The position numbers were made by a program, and so were the translations under genes. Source: Lacrimispora amygdalina (GTDB lineage: Bacteria > Bacillota > Clostridia > Lachnospirales > Lachnospiraceae). From it: a DNA stretch of 53,167 nt. Of this stretch, positions 17,986 to 26,287 are shown one piece after another. Under the pieces are notes generated by a model. The model was not told the DNA's origin. It did not search any database and worked only from the letters and a program-made list of their open reading frames with translations. Within the stretch, counting starts at the first letter, position 1; the number at the start of each line of letters is the position of its first letter. Location: contig NZ_QOHO01000024.1 in NCBI RefSeq assembly GCF_003432035.1, positions 1 through 53,167 on the forward strand. The letters run 5' to 3'.

Positions 17986-18798
17986 ATGAAATTTACTAAA
18001 ATGCAGGGAATCGGAAACGATTATGTATATATTAACTGCTTTGAAGAATCGGTTGAGAATCCGGCAGAGCTTTCAAAATTAGTCAGTGACCGGCATTTCG
18101 GAATCGGATCGGACGGTTTGATTTTGATCTGTCCGTCCGAGGCAGCAGACTGCCGTATGCGCATGTTTAACGCTGACGGTTCAGAGAGCCCTATGTGCGG
18201 CAATGGAATCCGATGCGTGGGAAAATATGTGTTTGATCATCATCTGGTAGAAAAGACTGAGTTTGATGTGGAAACCGGTGCGGGAATCAAGCATTTAAAA
18301 GTGACGGAGGAAAACGGAAAGGCAGTTCTTTTAACGGTAGATATGGGAATCCCGGAAGTGACCAGCCAGGTTTTGGAACCAATCTGTGTGAATGGCACGG
18401 ATTATGAATTTATAGGAATTTCCATGGGAAATCCCCATGCAGTTTACTATATGGATGACATTGACAGCCTGGATTTAGAGTCTGTGGGACCTGGATTTGA
18501 GAATCATGAGCGTTTTCCAGAGCGAACCAATTCTGAATTTATTCAGGTTATGAGTCCGGAACACATCCGCATGCGGGTGTGGGAGAGAGGAAGCGGGGAG
18601 ACATGGGCGTGCGGGACCGGAGCTACAGCCAGTGCTGTCGCTTCCGCGCTTTGCGGACGCACCGGCAATACCGTTATAGTATCCTTAAAAGGCGGAAACT
18701 TGACCATTCACTGGGACAGAGAGGGGAGCGGTCATGTGTTTATGACAGGTCCTGCTGTGGAAGTGTTTGAGGGAGAGTTCGACATAAATAATCTTTAA
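17986..18798 (+). CDS. dapF: diaminopimelate epimerase
   Basis: Interconverts LL- and meso-diaminopimelate for lysine and peptidoglycan synthesis. The 270-residue length is typical. The two catalytic cysteines are in MCGNGIRCVG and WACGTGATAS. The N-terminal block MKFTKMQGIGNDYVYI is also diagnostic. ATG 17986 follows a purine-rich GGGGGATTAAG. It lies 15 bases downstream of the ANTAR gene and 16 bases upstream of dapL, so all are probably on the glnA transcript. Confidence 0.93.
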   Translation: MKFTKMQGIGNDYVYINCFEESVENPAELSKLVSDRHFGIGSDGLILICPSEAADCRMRMFNADGSESPMCGNGIRCVGKYVFDHHLVEKTEFDVETGAGIKHLKVTEENGKAVLLTVDMGIPEVTSQVLEPICVNGTDYEFIGISMGNPHAVYYMDDIDSLDLESVGPGFENHERFPERTNSEFIQVMSPEHIRMRVWERGSGETWACGTGATASAVASALCGRTGNTVIVSLKGGNLTIHWDREGSGHVFMTGPAVEVFEGEFDINNL

Positions 18799-18814
18799 AA
18801 TACAGGAGGAACCT

Positions 18815-20044
18815 ATGGTTAAGATCAATGAAAACTATTTAAAATTACCCGGAAGCTATCTGTTTTCCACCATTGCAAAAAAGGTAAATGCTTATATAGA
18901 GGCAAATCCAGGTAAAAAGGTGATTCGCCTTGGAATCGGCGACGTAACACAGCCCATTGCTCCGGCAATTATTGAGGAACTTCACGGAGCCGTGAATGAG
19001 ATGGGAGCGGCTGAAACATTTCATGGATATGCACCGGATCTTGGATACGGTTTTTTAAGAGAACTGATTGCAGGTGAAGATTACATTGCAAGAGGCTGCC
19101 AGATATCGGCAGATGAGATTTTTGTATCTGACGGAGCAAAGAGCGACTGCGGAAATATTCAGGAGATATTTGACCAGAACTGTAAAATTGCAGTTTGTGA
19201 CCCTGTTTATCCGGTTTATGTAGATTCCAACGTTATGGCTGGAAGAACCGGTGAATATGATGAAAAAACAGGTAAGTGGAGCAACGTCATTTACATGCCC
19301 TGCACGGCGGAGAATCATTTTGTACCCCAGCTTCCAGAGGAGACCCCGGATCTTATTTACTTATGCGTTCCAAACAATCCCACAGGAACCACTCTCAACA
19401 GAGACCAGTTGAAGGTATGGGTGGATTATGCCAATGAAACAGGAGCAGTCATTCTTTATGACGCTGCCTATGAAGCTTATATTGCCCAGGATGATGTACC
19501 TCATACCATCTATGAGATAGAGGGAGCAAAGACCTGTGCCATTGAACTCCGCTCATTTTCAAAGAATGCCGGTTTTACCGGTGTGCGCCTTGGTTTTACC
19601 GTAATCCCCAAATCTCTGGAGCGGGGAGGGGTTATGCTTCATTCCTTATGGGCAAGACGCCACGGAACCAAGTTTAATGGCGCTCCCTATATTATTCAGA
19701 AAGCGGGAACAGCGGTTTATTCCAAAGAGGGTAAGGCTCAGTTAAAAGAGCAGGTTGCCTATTACATGAGAAATGCAAAGGTAATCTATGACGGTCTGAA
19801 AGAAGCGGGCTGTGAAGTTTACGGAGGTGTCAATGCTCCTTATATCTGGTTAAAGGTGCCGGAAGGAATGACCTCCTGGGACTTCTTTGACCGGCTTTTG
19901 GAGGAAGCCAGTGTTGTTGGAACACCTGGAAGCGGATTCGGTCCAAGCGGGGAAGGGTACTTCCGCCTTACTGCGTTCGGAACCTATGAAAATACGGTGG
20001 AAGCCATTGAACGGATGAAAAAGATGCCGTCCTTAATAAAATAA
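18815..20044 (+). CDS. dapL: LL-diaminopimelate aminotransferase
   Basis: A PLP aminotransferase of 409 residues that turns tetrahydrodipicolinate directly into LL-diaminopimelate with glutamate as donor, bypassing the succinyl and acetyl routes. DapL marks are the N-terminal INENYLKLPGSYLFSTIAKK, RLGIGDVTQPIAPAI, VPNNPTGT, and the PLP lysine in LRSFSKNAGFTGVRLGF. ATG 18815 follows ACAGGAGGAAC. Its product is the substrate of DapF, encoded just upstream, so the pair performs the last two steps to meso-diaminopimelate. Confidence 0.93.
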   Translation: MVKINENYLKLPGSYLFSTIAKKVNAYIEANPGKKVIRLGIGDVTQPIAPAIIEELHGAVNEMGAAETFHGYAPDLGYGFLRELIAGEDYIARGCQISADEIFVSDGAKSDCGNIQEIFDQNCKIAVCDPVYPVYVDSNVMAGRTGEYDEKTGKWSNVIYMPCTAENHFVPQLPEETPDLIYLCVPNNPTGTTLNRDQLKVWVDYANETGAVILYDAAYEAYIAQDDVPHTIYEIEGAKTCAIELRSFSKNAGFTGVRLGFTVIPKSLERGGVMLHSLWARRHGTKFNGAPYIIQKAGTAVYSKEGKAQLKEQVAYYMRNAKVIYDGLKEAGCEVYGGVNAPYIWLKVPEGMTSWDFFDRLLEEASVVGTPGSGFGPSGEGYFRLTAFGTYENTVEAIERMKKMPSLIK

Positions 20045-20047
20045 ACG

Positions 20048-20076
20048 TTGACAAGTATTTAATAATTGGTTATGAT
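20048..20076 (+). promoter_or_regulatory. promoter upstream of the Lrp-family gene
   Basis: TTGACA (20048-20053) and TATGAT (20071-20076) are spaced by 17 bases, three bases after the dapL stop. It would start transcription about 75 bases before the terminator at 20123-20161. Confidence 0.6.
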
Positions 20077-20122
20077 ATTGATAAGAAAAGATTAATAAGG
20101 TTTAAGCTTAATTTGTTAGAAC

Positions 20123-20161
20123 AAAAGCGTTCAGTACTTTGGTGGTACTGGCGCTTTTTTT
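20123..20161 (+). terminator. Rho-independent terminator between dapL and the Lrp gene
   Basis: AAAAGCG plus CAGTAC (20123-20137) pairs with GTACTG plus CGCTTTTTTT (20145-20161), giving a long stem with one interior mismatch and a T-run. It ends the glnA-dapL transcript. It would also stop a transcript started at 20048, unless read-through occurs. Confidence 0.8.
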
Positions 20162-20178
20162 AATTCAAGGAGGAAGAT

Positions 20179-20634
20179 ATGGACGATATTGATAAGAAAA
20201 TAGTGCAGACACTGCAGAAGAACGCCCGGGCATCTTTAAAGAACATAGCAGAAAATACCTTTTTGTCTTCGCCTGCTGTTTCCTCCAGAATTGAAAAGCT
20301 GGAGCGGGAAAAAATTATTACAGGGTATCATGCATCAGTGGATCCCATGAAGCTGGGATATCATATCATTGCGTTTGTGAATCTGGATGTGTCGCCGGTG
20401 GATAAAATTCAGTTCTATTCCTACATGGAATCCATACCCAATGTATTGGAATGCAATTGCGTGACTGGGGATTATTCCATGCTGATTAAGGTGGCATTTC
20501 AAAGCACCATGGAACTGGATATTTTCATCGGACAGCTCCAGAAGTACGGAAAGACCAGTACCCAGATTGTCTTCTCCACTCCGGTTGGACCAAGGGGCGT
20601 GGATGTTATGGCGGAATTAGGAGAAATTGATTAA
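20179..20634 (+). CDS. Lrp/AsnC family transcriptional regulator
   Basis: A DNA-binding regulator of 151 residues, the family's usual length. An N-terminal helix-turn-helix (about 5-60, DKKIVQTLQKNARASLKNIA) is followed by the RAM ligand-binding domain (about 65-145, ending in STPVGPRGVDVM). Such proteins sense amino acids as octamers. ATG 20179 follows CAAGGAGGAAG. Its position next to dapL and glnA suggests amino-acid or nitrogen control, but its target genes cannot be read from the sequence. Confidence 0.88.
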   Translation: MDDIDKKIVQTLQKNARASLKNIAENTFLSSPAVSSRIEKLEREKIITGYHASVDPMKLGYHIIAFVNLDVSPVDKIQFYSYMESIPNVLECNCVTGDYSMLIKVAFQSTMELDIFIGQLQKYGKTSTQIVFSTPVGPRGVDVMAELGEID

Positions 20635-20654
20635 ATCATGGTCTGAAATATGGT

Positions 20655-20682
20655 ACGGAGAACACTTCTTTTACATACTTTA
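20655..20682 (+). promoter_or_regulatory. candidate sigma-K promoter of the amidase gene
   Basis: CATACTTTA (20674-20682) matches the sigma-K -10 consensus CATAnnnTA, with AC (20655-20656) 17 bases upstream as in the -35 consensus. It lies 32 bases before the TTG start of a CwlC-like amidase, a gene class controlled by sigma-K in Bacillus subtilis. Confidence 0.5.
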
Positions 20683-20714
20683 TAGAATAGAGGTATGTGA
20701 AAGGAGTTTTTCTT

Positions 20715-21497
20715 TTGGCTGAGAGAAAGATCGTGGTAATAGATGCCGGTCACGGCGGTGCGGACCCGGGTGCATCCTATATTGAGCGGCAGGAAAAAGA
20801 TGATAACTTAAAACTTGCGCTTGCTGTCGGGAAGATCCTTGCAGACAACGGAGTTGATGTCAGGTATACAAGAACTGACGATACCTATAATACACCCCTG
20901 GAAAAAGCCATGATGGCCAATGATGCGGAAGCGGATTTATTTGTCTCCATTCACCGCAATGCCATGCCGGTTCCTGGAACGGGATCCGGAGTTGAGACCG
21001 TTGTTTTTGAAAACAAAGGCGTCCAGGGAATGCTTGCAAAGAATATCGGAGAAGCCCTTGGTGCTGTTGGATTTACTAATTTAGGAACGGTGGAACGCCC
21101 CGGGCTGGTAGTGCTGAGAAGAACAAAGCTTCCCTCTGTCTTAGTGGAGGTTGGATTTATAGATAATGAAGCAGATAATTATCTTTTTGACGATTACTTT
21201 GAGGAGATTGCCCAGGCCATTGCCAGTGGTATTTTAAATACCATACAGCAGCAGGAAGAGACCCAGATCCAGTATTATCAGGTACAGACCGGTGCTTTCC
21301 GGGTGCGTTCTCTGGCAGAAAATCAGGCTGATATATTAAAATCCCAGGGATTTCCTGCATTTGTAGTTTATGAAGACGGATTATACAAGGTTCGTGTAGG
21401 CGCATTCCGGAATATGGACAATGCGGTTAAGATGGAGCAGGCTCTCAGGCAGCTGGGGCACAGCACATTTATGGTGAAACGCCCGGCTGTATATTAA
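20715..21497 (+). CDS. N-acetylmuramoyl-L-alanine amidase with SPOR domain, CwlC-like
   Basis: Cuts the bond between muramic acid and the stem peptide. TTG 20715 is chosen because AAGGAG lies eight bases before it; the GTG at 20697 lies upstream of that site. An Amidase_3 domain (about 1-180) has zinc ligands and catalytic Glu in DAGHGG, SIHRNA and EVGFIDN. A C-terminal SPOR domain (about 190-260) binds denuded glycan. There is no signal peptide. Size (260), domain order and missing leader all match CwlC, a mother-cell amidase for spore release in Bacillus. The candidate sigma-K promoter supports this role. Confidence 0.82.
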   Translation: MAERKIVVIDAGHGGADPGASYIERQEKDDNLKLALAVGKILADNGVDVRYTRTDDTYNTPLEKAMMANDAEADLFVSIHRNAMPVPGTGSGVETVVFENKGVQGMLAKNIGEALGAVGFTNLGTVERPGLVVLRRTKLPSVLVEVGFIDNEADNYLFDDYFEEIAQAIASGILNTIQQQEETQIQYYQVQTGAFRVRSLAENQADILKSQGFPAFVVYEDGLYKVRVGAFRNMDNAVKMEQALRQLGHSTFMVKRPAVY

Positions 21498-21506
21498 GCC
21501 TGGAAG

Positions 21507-21560
21507 GGCGGCCGGAAGGAGTGAAAAAGAAGCATATCTTCCGGCCGTCTCTTTTTCTTT
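21507..21560 (+). terminator. strong Rho-independent terminator after the amidase gene
   Basis: A 12-bp stem: GGCGGCCGGAAG (21507-21518) pairs with CTTCCGGCCGTC (21538-21549), followed by a T-rich tail. Confidence 0.85.
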
Positions 21561-21563
21561 GAC

Positions 21564-21593
21564 TTGACAAGATGCTTCTTTTTGTCGTATGGT
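21564..21593 (+). promoter_or_regulatory. promoter of the HAD phosphatase gene
   Basis: TTGACA (21564-21569) and TATGGT (21588-21593) with an 18-base spacer, just after the terminator and 31 bases before the ATG at 21625. Confidence 0.5.
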
Positions 21594-21624
21594 CTTAATC
21601 AGAATGAGCACAGAGGAGAGAATT

Positions 21625-22269
21625 ATGATTAAGGCAGTGATCTTTGATATGGATGGCGTTATTATTGACAGCGAGGGAGTGTATCTGCAATATCAGCTGG
21701 AGTTTGCAAAAAAGAAAAATCCAAATGTAAAGCCGGAGGATTTGTATCCAATGGTAGGAGCAACGAAACAGGAATGCTGGGAGGTAGTGGAACGGGCTGT
21801 TTCCAATGGACAAACCTGGGAAGAATTAAGAACAGAATTCCGCCTGAGGGATATTTATGGTGAGATTGATTACCGCAGCATTTACCGCCCGGAGGTGACC
21901 GATACATTAAAGCAGCTAAAACATGCAGGTTTCCGTCTGGCGCTGGCATCCTCCACCCATTTGGAACTGGTGGAACGGGTACTTAAGGAAAATGGAATCC
22001 GGGAATATTTTGAGGCAGTGGTGAGCGGAGAGCAGTTTAAAAAGAGCAAACCCGATCCGGAGATCTATTTATATACCGTCTCTCAGCTTCAGTTAAAGCC
22101 TGAAGAATGTCTGGCTGTGGAGGATTCCACCATTGGAATAACAGCTGCCCACAGGGCAGGGCTTAAGATTGCGGCAGTGATTGATACAAGGTATGGATTT
22201 GACCAGAGTCTTGCGGATTATAAGCTTAATCAGGTAAAAGATGTATTAGAAGCGGTTAAAGGGGCATAG
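21625..22269 (+). CDS. HAD-superfamily phosphatase, beta-phosphoglucomutase-like
   Basis: A cytosolic hydrolase of 214 residues. The ATG at 21625 is preferred because of AGAGGAGAG upstream; earlier in-frame starts fall at the -10 box. HAD motifs are DMDGVIIDSE (nucleophile and general acid), the Ser/Thr motif LASSTHLEL, the Lys of KKSKPDPEIYL, and the acidic VEDSTIGI. An alpha-helical cap lies between motifs I and II, as in the beta-PGM/phosphatase subgroup. The substrate is probably a sugar phosphate or other small phospho-compound and cannot be specified. Confidence 0.85.
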   Translation: MIKAVIFDMDGVIIDSEGVYLQYQLEFAKKKNPNVKPEDLYPMVGATKQECWEVVERAVSNGQTWEELRTEFRLRDIYGEIDYRSIYRPEVTDTLKQLKHAGFRLALASSTHLELVERVLKENGIREYFEAVVSGEQFKKSKPDPEIYLYTVSQLQLKPEECLAVEDSTIGITAAHRAGLKIAAVIDTRYGFDQSLADYKLNQVKDVLEAVKGA

Positions 22270-22303
22270 GATTGGATATACGGATTAATGCAGGAGGAAT
22301 TGC

Positions 22304-23206
22304 TTGAAGTATATCGGTGAGCTTTTAAAAGGTGTGATTATTGGTGTGGCAAATATACTGCCGGGCATCAGCGGTGGGGTACTGGCCATCACCATGGGTG
22401 TCTATGATAAGATCATCCATGCAGTAAACCGGCTTTTTAAGGAGCCGGTGAAAAGTATAAGGCTTCTCCTTCCCTACGGAATCGGTGCGGTTGCAGGAAT
22501 CATTTTTTTGTCACTGGCGTTTGAATATCTGTTCCATACATATCCCCTTCAGACGAAGCTGTCATTTCTTGGTTTAATTGGAGGAGGCCTTCCTGCTCTT
22601 TCCCGCAAAGCTTTTTCGGGAAAAAAAAATGACTTATGGAAGGGGATTATAACGGCCGGCATCACCTGTGGTGTTGTGATTTCAATAACATATTGGGCAG
22701 AGACGGTGATCGCTTCCGGCCATAGCGGAGAGGGCTTTGCCATGGCATCAGGAGCGGAATATTTATCGTCAGGGAAATACTGGGGGGTGACTCTATTTGC
22801 AGTGGGGCTTCTGGCAGCAGCTACCATGATTGTACCGGGAGTAAGCGGTTCAATGATAATGATGATGCTGGGTTTTTATGAATCTGTTTTACAGACGAAC
22901 AATGCCTGCATCAGAGCGGCCTGTGCTCTGGATTTTCACAGTCTTATGAAAAATGGGATGGTATTGTTTCCATATTTTTTCGGCATGCTTACAGGTGTTC
23001 TTTTATTTGCCAGGGTGGTGGAGCGCCTTTTGACTCTTTATGAACACCAGATGTACCGGGTGATCATTGGCCTGGTGGTTTCTTCACCCTTTGTAATTTT
23101 ATGGGATGTGCCATGGAATACAGTGGAGATTTATGAACTTCTGGGAGGGATTGCACTGGCGCTCTTAGGTTACGTCGCTGCAGATCTGCTGGGAGGAGAG
23201 GGGTAA
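22304..23206 (+). CDS. popT: DUF368 membrane protein, PopT-type undecaprenyl-phosphate translocase
   Basis: A polytopic membrane protein of 300 residues, start TTG 22304 behind CAGGAGGAAT. It has the DUF368 (PF04018) signature: GVANILPGISGGVLAITMGVYDK near the N-terminus, and the related inverted-repeat motif TMIVPGVSGSMIMMMLGFYE in the second half. DUF368 proteins have been shown to recycle undecaprenyl phosphate across the membrane for wall synthesis. The gene is in a run of wall-related genes (amidase upstream, SpoIID-like protein downstream), which fits this role. Confidence 0.82.
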   Translation: MKYIGELLKGVIIGVANILPGISGGVLAITMGVYDKIIHAVNRLFKEPVKSIRLLLPYGIGAVAGIIFLSLAFEYLFHTYPLQTKLSFLGLIGGGLPALSRKAFSGKKNDLWKGIITAGITCGVVISITYWAETVIASGHSGEGFAMASGAEYLSSGKYWGVTLFAVGLLAAATMIVPGVSGSMIMMMLGFYESVLQTNNACIRAACALDFHSLMKNGMVLFPYFFGMLTGVLLFARVVERLLTLYEHQMYRVIIGLVVSSPFVILWDVPWNTVEIYELLGGIALALLGYVAADLLGGEG

Positions 23207-23230
23207 GTGATTTTCTGAAATAAAAAAGAG

Positions 23231-23284
23231 AGGGATATTGCGTCGGATACAGTTTTTTTGTATCTGAAGCAATATCCCTTTTTA
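23231..23284. terminator. bidirectional terminator between popT and the SpoIID-like gene
   Basis: GGGATATTGC (23232-23241) pairs with GCAATATCCC (23269-23278), with an inner GATAC/GTATC stem, and T-runs follow on both strands. It serves both convergent genes. Confidence 0.85.
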
Positions 23285-23290
23285 TAAAGG

Positions 23291-24553
23291 CTAAGAATAT
23301 TCGGCAATCCTTGTGATGCCAACATAAATGTGGGAGATCTTATACCAGGTTGCAAAATCAATGACTCCTGTGACCGGAAGCTTGAAGATGGACTGAAACT
23401 GGCGGACTGCCTCAGCCGTATTTTCTCCGTAGATACCATCTGCTGTAATGCGGGGAATCCTGGTATAAACTCCGGCTATGGTATCCAGCTGTTCCTGGAC
23501 CTGGCGGACCTTATCACCGGAAGCGCCTATAGACAAATTATATCCCGGAAATGAGGAGGGAACACCGGAAACCTGCTCTGCAGTATTGATGTACATGTTG
23601 CTTCCATAATAGTTACGAAGGATTTCAATGGCTGTATAGCCCTGCTGTCCTAATGTGTTACTCCCCCATTGTGACATCCAGTTTGGACAGGTCACCCGGT
23701 TTCCGTCGCAGTACTGGGTTAAGATTGGCTGTTTGATTCCTGGCCGGGATAAGTAGCTGTTAAAGATTTCATCAACAATCTGGGATATACTTTCATAAAT
23801 ATTTCTGCCGTAGATCCATTTATGGTCAAAGGCGGTGGAGGAAGTGATGGTAAAGTTATAACCCTGATTCCGGTACCATTCCGTATAAACACGGTTCAAT
23901 GTAAAACTCATAATTGCCAGAACATTGGCAATAATTGTTTCTCTTGGCCAGGTAGCATAAATTTCACTGGAAGCGACATTTTTAATATAATCGCCATAAG
24001 GGACATAATAATTAGTTGCTGTCGGATCGGTAGGTACGCCGTCGTGAACGATAATCGTCTGGGGAACGACAACCCTGCTTAGTACGATTTCGCCGGTTTC
24101 TGCAACTGGCTTTACCTCAGCCTCTGCAATCTTTGGAGGATAATCGCCGTATAGAGTATGATCGGGAATGGTAATCGGAACATCGGGAGTTGTCTCGTCT
24201 ATGACAGGCGTCATCCGGACTGGCTGAATCGCCTCCGTGTCTGCCAGGATCTGTGTTCCGGAGATGGCCACGGGTTCGAAGCCCTGTGCAGTGATAAAAA
24301 GAGTATATTCCGAATACGGCTGCTGCAGTCCGGGAGATAAACTTAATACTACGGGTGGTGCTGACAAACTTACGGTTTCGGACTGTCCGGAACTATCCGT
24401 AGTAACCGTTTCTAAAATGCTGTCGGGTTCTCCTGTAAAGGAGATGGAAATTTCTGCGTTCTGGATCGGGTAATTATTTTCCGAAGATACCACATCTACC
24501 TGAAGAGAGCCGGAAGCTGCTGTTTCCTGGGCAGTGGTCATATATGGATTCAT
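23291..24553 (-). CDS. SpoIID-like protein with peptidoglycan-binding domain
   Basis: A protein of 420 residues in three parts. The N-terminus (about 10-120) looks like a carboxypeptidase-regulatory/transthyretin-type beta domain. The middle (about 165-330) resembles SpoIID/LytB, with PRETIIANVLAIMSFTLNRV, SSTAFDHKWIYGRN and TQYCDGNRVTCPNWMSQWGS. The C-terminus (about 340-410) is a PG_binding_1 domain (IGASGDKVRQVQEQL, ITADGIYGENTAEAVRQFQ). SpoIID proteins are lytic transglycosylases acting in engulfment. No signal peptide or membrane anchor is visible, so it may act as a spore or mother-cell protein. ATG at 24553 follows AAGGGGC. Confidence 0.7.
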   Translation of the reverse strand: MNPYMTTAQETAASGSLQVDVVSSENNYPIQNAEISISFTGEPDSILETVTTDSSGQSETVSLSAPPVVLSLSPGLQQPYSEYTLFITAQGFEPVAISGTQILADTEAIQPVRMTPVIDETTPDVPITIPDHTLYGDYPPKIAEAEVKPVAETGEIVLSRVVVPQTIIVHDGVPTDPTATNYYVPYGDYIKNVASSEIYATWPRETIIANVLAIMSFTLNRVYTEWYRNQGYNFTITSSTAFDHKWIYGRNIYESISQIVDEIFNSYLSRPGIKQPILTQYCDGNRVTCPNWMSQWGSNTLGQQGYTAIEILRNYYGSNMYINTAEQVSGVPSSFPGYNLSIGASGDKVRQVQEQLDTIAGVYTRIPRITADGIYGENTAEAVRQFQSIFKLPVTGVIDFATWYKISHIYVGITRIAEYS

Positions 24554-24618
24554 AAATAGCCCCTTATTGGAATGATTATTATTAATATATTAGCTCATCT
24601 GGGCAATGATTACAAAAG

Positions 24619-24660
24619 CCCCGCAGAAAACCAAATAAATCAGTTTTTGCGGGGACTTTT
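24619..24660. terminator. terminator between the two minus-strand genes
   Basis: CCCCGCA (24619-24625) pairs with TGCGGGG (24648-24654). On the minus strand CTTTTG follows the stem and ends the 65-residue gene's transcript. A run of T follows on the plus strand too. Confidence 0.75.
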
Positions 24661-24858
24661 TTAAAAGAAAGATGTTTTGGGTTCATGGAACATGGACTCT
24701 ACGTAGTTTCTCATTTCATTGCGGCTTTCAATGTCTCTTGCACCGTTGATAATACGGTTTTGTTCGTCTTTGGAGAGCCCTGCAAACCGTACCATAATGT
24801 CTGAATGCTGTGCCAGTTCCATGGTAAATCCAATGGGAAGTTCATTGTTATCTATCAT
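24661..24858 (-). CDS. small hypothetical protein (65 aa)
   Basis: A 65-residue acidic, soluble protein (MIDNNELPIGFTMELAQHSD...) with no domain I can name. It has a good ribosome site (GAGGTG) seven bases before ATG 24858 and its own downstream terminator, so it is very likely a real gene. Its sequence style resembles small proteins often seen in Lachnospiraceae genomes, though I cannot confirm this here. No function is proposed. Confidence 0.7.
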   Translation of the reverse strand: MIDNNELPIGFTMELAQHSDIMVRFAGLSKDEQNRIINGARDIESRNEMRNYVESMFHEPKTSFF

Positions 24859-25018
24859 GATTTATCACCTCATGAATAGTTTGTTCGAAGTTGGGAGAAA
24901 GTATACGAAAATGTATAATATTAATTGTTTTGCATAAATATACAATATAGATGATTAAAATATCTGAAAAAAGAAAAATAATGCATAAAAAGTAGATTAA
25001 TAAATTATAAAAAAACAG

Positions 25019-25047
25019 TTGAAAAATGTCGCGGGATAATGTATAAT
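25019..25047 (+). promoter_or_regulatory. promoter of carAB
   Basis: TTGAAA (25019-25024) and a perfect TATAAT (25042-25047) are 17 bases apart. The leader from here to carA is about 150 bases. Bases 24859-25018 upstream are very AT-rich and hold no gene. Confidence 0.75.
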
Positions 25048-25085
25048 CTATTCAATTTGGGCTGATACCAGTCAGCTGCAAATTG

Positions 25086-25190
25086 ACCCTTGCGGGTATC
25101 CCTTTATGTCCAAAAAACATGGACTATTATTAAGAAACACCCTTGCGGGTATCCCTTTATGTCCAAAAAACATGGACTATTATTAAGAAA
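25086..25190 (+). repeat. perfect 52-bp tandem duplication in the carA leader
   Basis: Bases 25086-25137 and 25139-25190 are identical, with a period of 53. Each copy contains two small hairpins: ACCC-TTGC-GGGT, and GTCCA/TGGAC around AAAAACA. The carA ribosome site begins at the end of the second copy. Confidence 0.95.
25106..25186 (+). CDS. possible leader peptide spanning both repeat copies (26 aa)
   Basis: ATG 25106 opens a 26-codon frame ending at TAA 25184-25186, just before the carA ribosome site. Because the repeat period is not a multiple of three, the ATG of the second copy (25159) opens a different 42-codon frame that runs across the carA start. The ribosome site before 25106 is weak. 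Translation is unproven. Confidence 0.3.
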   Translation: MSKKHGLLLRNTLAGIPLCPKNMDYY

Positions 25191-25207
25191 GGATTGGGAC
25201 TTTGCGT

Positions 25208-26287
25208 ATGAAAGCTTTTTTAATACTGGAAGACGGCACTGTTTTTACAGGCACGAGCATTGGTTCAACACGGGAAGTGATCAGTGAGATCGTATTCAAT
25301 ACTTCCATGACGGGTTATTTAGAAGTCCTCACCGACCCATCCTATGCGGGACAGGCAGTTGTGATGACATATCCGCTAATTGGTAATTACGGCATTTGTC
25401 AGGAAGATATGGAGTCATGCAAACCCTGGCCGGATGGCTACATTGTCAGAGAATTATCTAGAATCCCCAGCAACTTTAGAAGCGAGGATACCATTCAGCA
25501 TTTCTTAGAAAGTAACGACATTCCAGGTATCAGTGGTATCGATACGAGAGCCCTAACAAAAATCTTAAGAGAAAAAGGTACAATGAACGGCATGATCACA
25601 ACCGATGAAGGATTTGATCTTGACGAAGTCATTTCGCGTATGAAGGCATATTCTGTTACGGGCGTTGTGAAGGCAACCACCTGTAAGGAATCCTATGTGC
25701 TTCCCGGTGAAGGCAGGCGGGTTGCACTTCTGGATTTAGGTGCTAAAAAGAATATTGCACGGTCCTTAAATGAGAGAGGCTGTGAGGTTACTGTATATCC
25801 GGCAGATACGAAGGCAGAAGTAATTCTTTCTTCCAATCCCGATGGAATTATGCTGTCAAACGGCCCTGGAGATCCAAAGGAATGCACTGACATTATTAAG
25901 GAAATCCGCAAGCTGTATGAATCAGAAGTCCCTATTTTTGCAATCTGCCTGGGACACCAGCTGATGGCACTGGCGACTGGCGCTGATACCCATAAGCTGA
26001 AATACGGACACAGAGGCGGCAACCACCCGGTTAAGGATTTGGAAACCGGAAGGGTTTACATTTCTTCCCAGAACCACGGATATGTGGTGGATGAGGATAC
26101 AGTGGATCCGGCTGTGGCAGTTCCTGCATTTGTAAATGTCAATGACGGAACAAATGAAGGTATGAAATATACCGGAAAGAACATATTTACCGTACAGTAC
26201 CACCCGGAAGCATGTCCGGGACCTCAGGATTCCAGCTACTTATTTGACCGGTTTATAAACATGATGGAGGTGGGAAAGAATGCCTAA
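25208..26287 (+). CDS. carA: carbamoyl-phosphate synthase small subunit (glutaminase)
   Basis: Releases ammonia from glutamine for CarB, in arginine and pyrimidine synthesis. About 359 residues, the usual length. ATG 25208 gives the typical [13 protein letters not shown] start. A TTG at 25202 is also in frame and better spaced from AAGGA, so either may be used. The class I glutamine amidotransferase triad is visible: nucleophile Cys in [10 protein letters not shown], and His/Glu in [11 protein letters not shown]. The end overlaps carB by eight bases, coupling the subunits. Confidence 0.93.
   Translation: MKAFLILEDGTVFTGTSIGSTREVISEIVFNTSMTGYLEVLTDPSYAGQAVVMTYPLIGNYGICQEDMESCKPWPDGYIVRELSRIPSNFRSEDTIQHFLESNDIPGISGIDTRALTKILREKGTMNGMITTDEGFDLDEVISRMKAYSVTGVVKATTCKESYVLPGEGRRVALLDLGAKKNIARSLNERGCEVTVYPADTKAEVILSSNPDGIMLSNGPGDPKECTDIIKEIRKLYESEVPIFAICLGHQLMALATGADTHKLKYGHRGGNHPVKDLETGRVYISSQNHGYVVDEDTVDPAVAVPAFVNVNDGTNEGMKYTGKNIFTVQYHPEACPGPQDSSYLFDRFINMMEVGKNA

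Noticed and set aside
25086-25190. Possible start of a CRISPR array.
   Set aside because: Only two adjacent copies with a one-base gap, no spacers, and no cas genes. It is a tandem duplication.
25054-25207. PyrR-type attenuator before carA.
   Set aside because: No terminator hairpin with a T-run and no recognisable PyrR-binding loop sequence are present in the leader.
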